Assembly: GCA_018065205.1 (NCBI GenBank)
Contig: JAGHTR010000053.1
Location: 1 to 14,881 of the forward strand
Direction of reading: 5' to 3'
Source: Candidatus Colicola caccequi
GTDB lineage: Bacteria > Bacteroidota > Bacteroidia > Bacteroidales > Paludibacteraceae
Length of the DNA stretch: 14,881 nucleotides
The notes below the pieces were generated by a model. That model saw only the letters and a list, made by a program, of their open reading frames with translations. It was not told the origin of the DNA and did no database searches. A program made the position numbers and the translations under genes. Shown piece by piece: positions 14,716 through 14,881 of this stretch (its first letter is position 1; every line of letters begins with the position of its first letter).

Positions 14716-14788
14716 TGCGGTAGTTCAGTTGGTTTAGAATACCGGCCTGTCACGCCGTAGGTCGCGAGTTCGAGTCTCGTCCGCACCG
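14714..14788 (+). tRNA. tRNA-Asp (anticodon GTC)
   Basis: A 75-base cloverleaf. Acceptor GGTGCGG pairs with CCGCACC, with discriminator G. The D stem is GTTC/GAAT with a 10-base loop. The anticodon loop is CTGTCAC with anticodon GTC. The T arm is GCGAG-TTCGAGT-CTCGT. The 3' CCA is not encoded (GCA follows), so it must be added by the nucleotidyltransferase. The anticodon stem CCGGC/GCCGT has a C-T mismatch at the outermost pair (27-43); the rest is canonical. Confidence 0.95.
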
Positions 14789-14790
14789 CA

Positions 14791-14824
14791 AAAAGAGGTA
14801 TCCGCATTAGCGAATACCTTTTTT
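14791..14824 (+). terminator. Rho-independent terminator after tRNA-Asp
   Basis: AGGTAT (14796-14801) pairs with ATACCT (14814-14819), and after one mismatch CGC pairs with GCG around an ATTA loop; a run of T's follows. Flanking A's can pair with the T-run, so it could work on both strands. It begins 3 bases after the tRNA. Confidence 0.85.
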
Positions 14825-14854
14825 GTTTATGCGTAGGGGCTGCAGTTTGTTGCT

Positions 14855-14870
14855 GTCCGCACCGCAAAAA
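14855..14870 (+). repeat. Duplicate of the tRNA-Asp 3' end
   Basis: GTCCGCACCGCAAAAA here is identical to 14779-14794, the last ten bases of the tRNA plus six following bases. It lies beyond the terminator and no tRNA body precedes it. Such a copy is typical of tRNA-end attachment sites left by integrases, though a remnant of a tRNA duplication is also possible. Confidence 0.55.
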
Positions 14871-14881
14871 AGTCGAATCCC

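Noticed and set aside
14667..14867. 66-residue minus-strand ORF antisense to tRNA-Asp
   Set aside because: It is the well-known artefact of translating the complement of a tRNA (RTRLELATYGV-like). It overlaps the tRNA, the terminator and the leader hairpins.

Overview
The window looks like the chromosome of a member of the Bacteroidota, most likely the order Bacteroidales. This rests on three things. Protein families that are largely Bacteroidota-specific are present: a DUF3276 PUR-like protein, a divergent RpoZ-type omega subunit and a Rieske-like lipoprotein. The gene order is typical of the order: bamD-rpoZ-coaBC, and dgk-dut-TPR-envC. Three promoters match the Bacteroidota form, TTTG at -33 and TAnnTTTG at -7, each with a 20-base spacer. 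Shine-Dalgarno-like sites are not evident. Genes are densely packed and many overlap by 1-4 bases.

Layout. (1) About 1-5085, plus strand: two tandem paralogous outer-membrane beta-barrel-like proteins (the first cut by the window edge), an ApbE flavin transferase lipoprotein, the BamD assembly lipoprotein, an omega-like RNA polymerase subunit, and CoaBC of coenzyme A synthesis. (2) 5072-5458, minus strand: a DUF3276 gene converging on coaBC with a 14-base overlap. (3) 5459-5622: a divergent promoter region with two well-matched promoters and a perfect 16-base palindrome on one of them. (4) 5623-14024, plus strand: one long, tightly overlapped operon. It encodes a lipid kinase, dUTPase, TPR protein, EnvC-like M23 protein, FKBP lipoprotein, Rieske-like lipoprotein, RimM, a TrmH/SpoU methyltransferase, a U32 family protein followed by its own detached C-terminal domain, and an unusually short RelA/SpoT. 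It mixes envelope maintenance (lipid kinase, EnvC, folding lipoproteins) with ribosome and RNA maturation (RimM, TrmH, U32) and (p)ppGpp synthesis. (5) 14025-14713: about 690 bases without a gene but far from featureless. It holds a degenerate hexamer array, a 224-base element bounded by imperfect inverted repeats and full of nested hairpins, a second hairpin cluster, an A/T-rich direct repeat and a strong promoter. (6) 14714-14824: tRNA-Asp(GTC) and its terminator. A 16-base copy of the tRNA 3' end lies just beyond.

The most unusual points are as follows. The Rel protein lacks both the HD hydrolase region and the ACT domain. The C-terminal Cys-rich domain of the U32 protein sits in another frame behind a TAATG overlap. 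The structured noncoding element lies at 14086-14309. The same ACGYAA hexamer array follows two different stop codons. The tRNA-Asp 3' end is duplicated. No CRISPR array, transposase, integrase or phage gene is visible. All family assignments were made by reading the sequence, not by database search.
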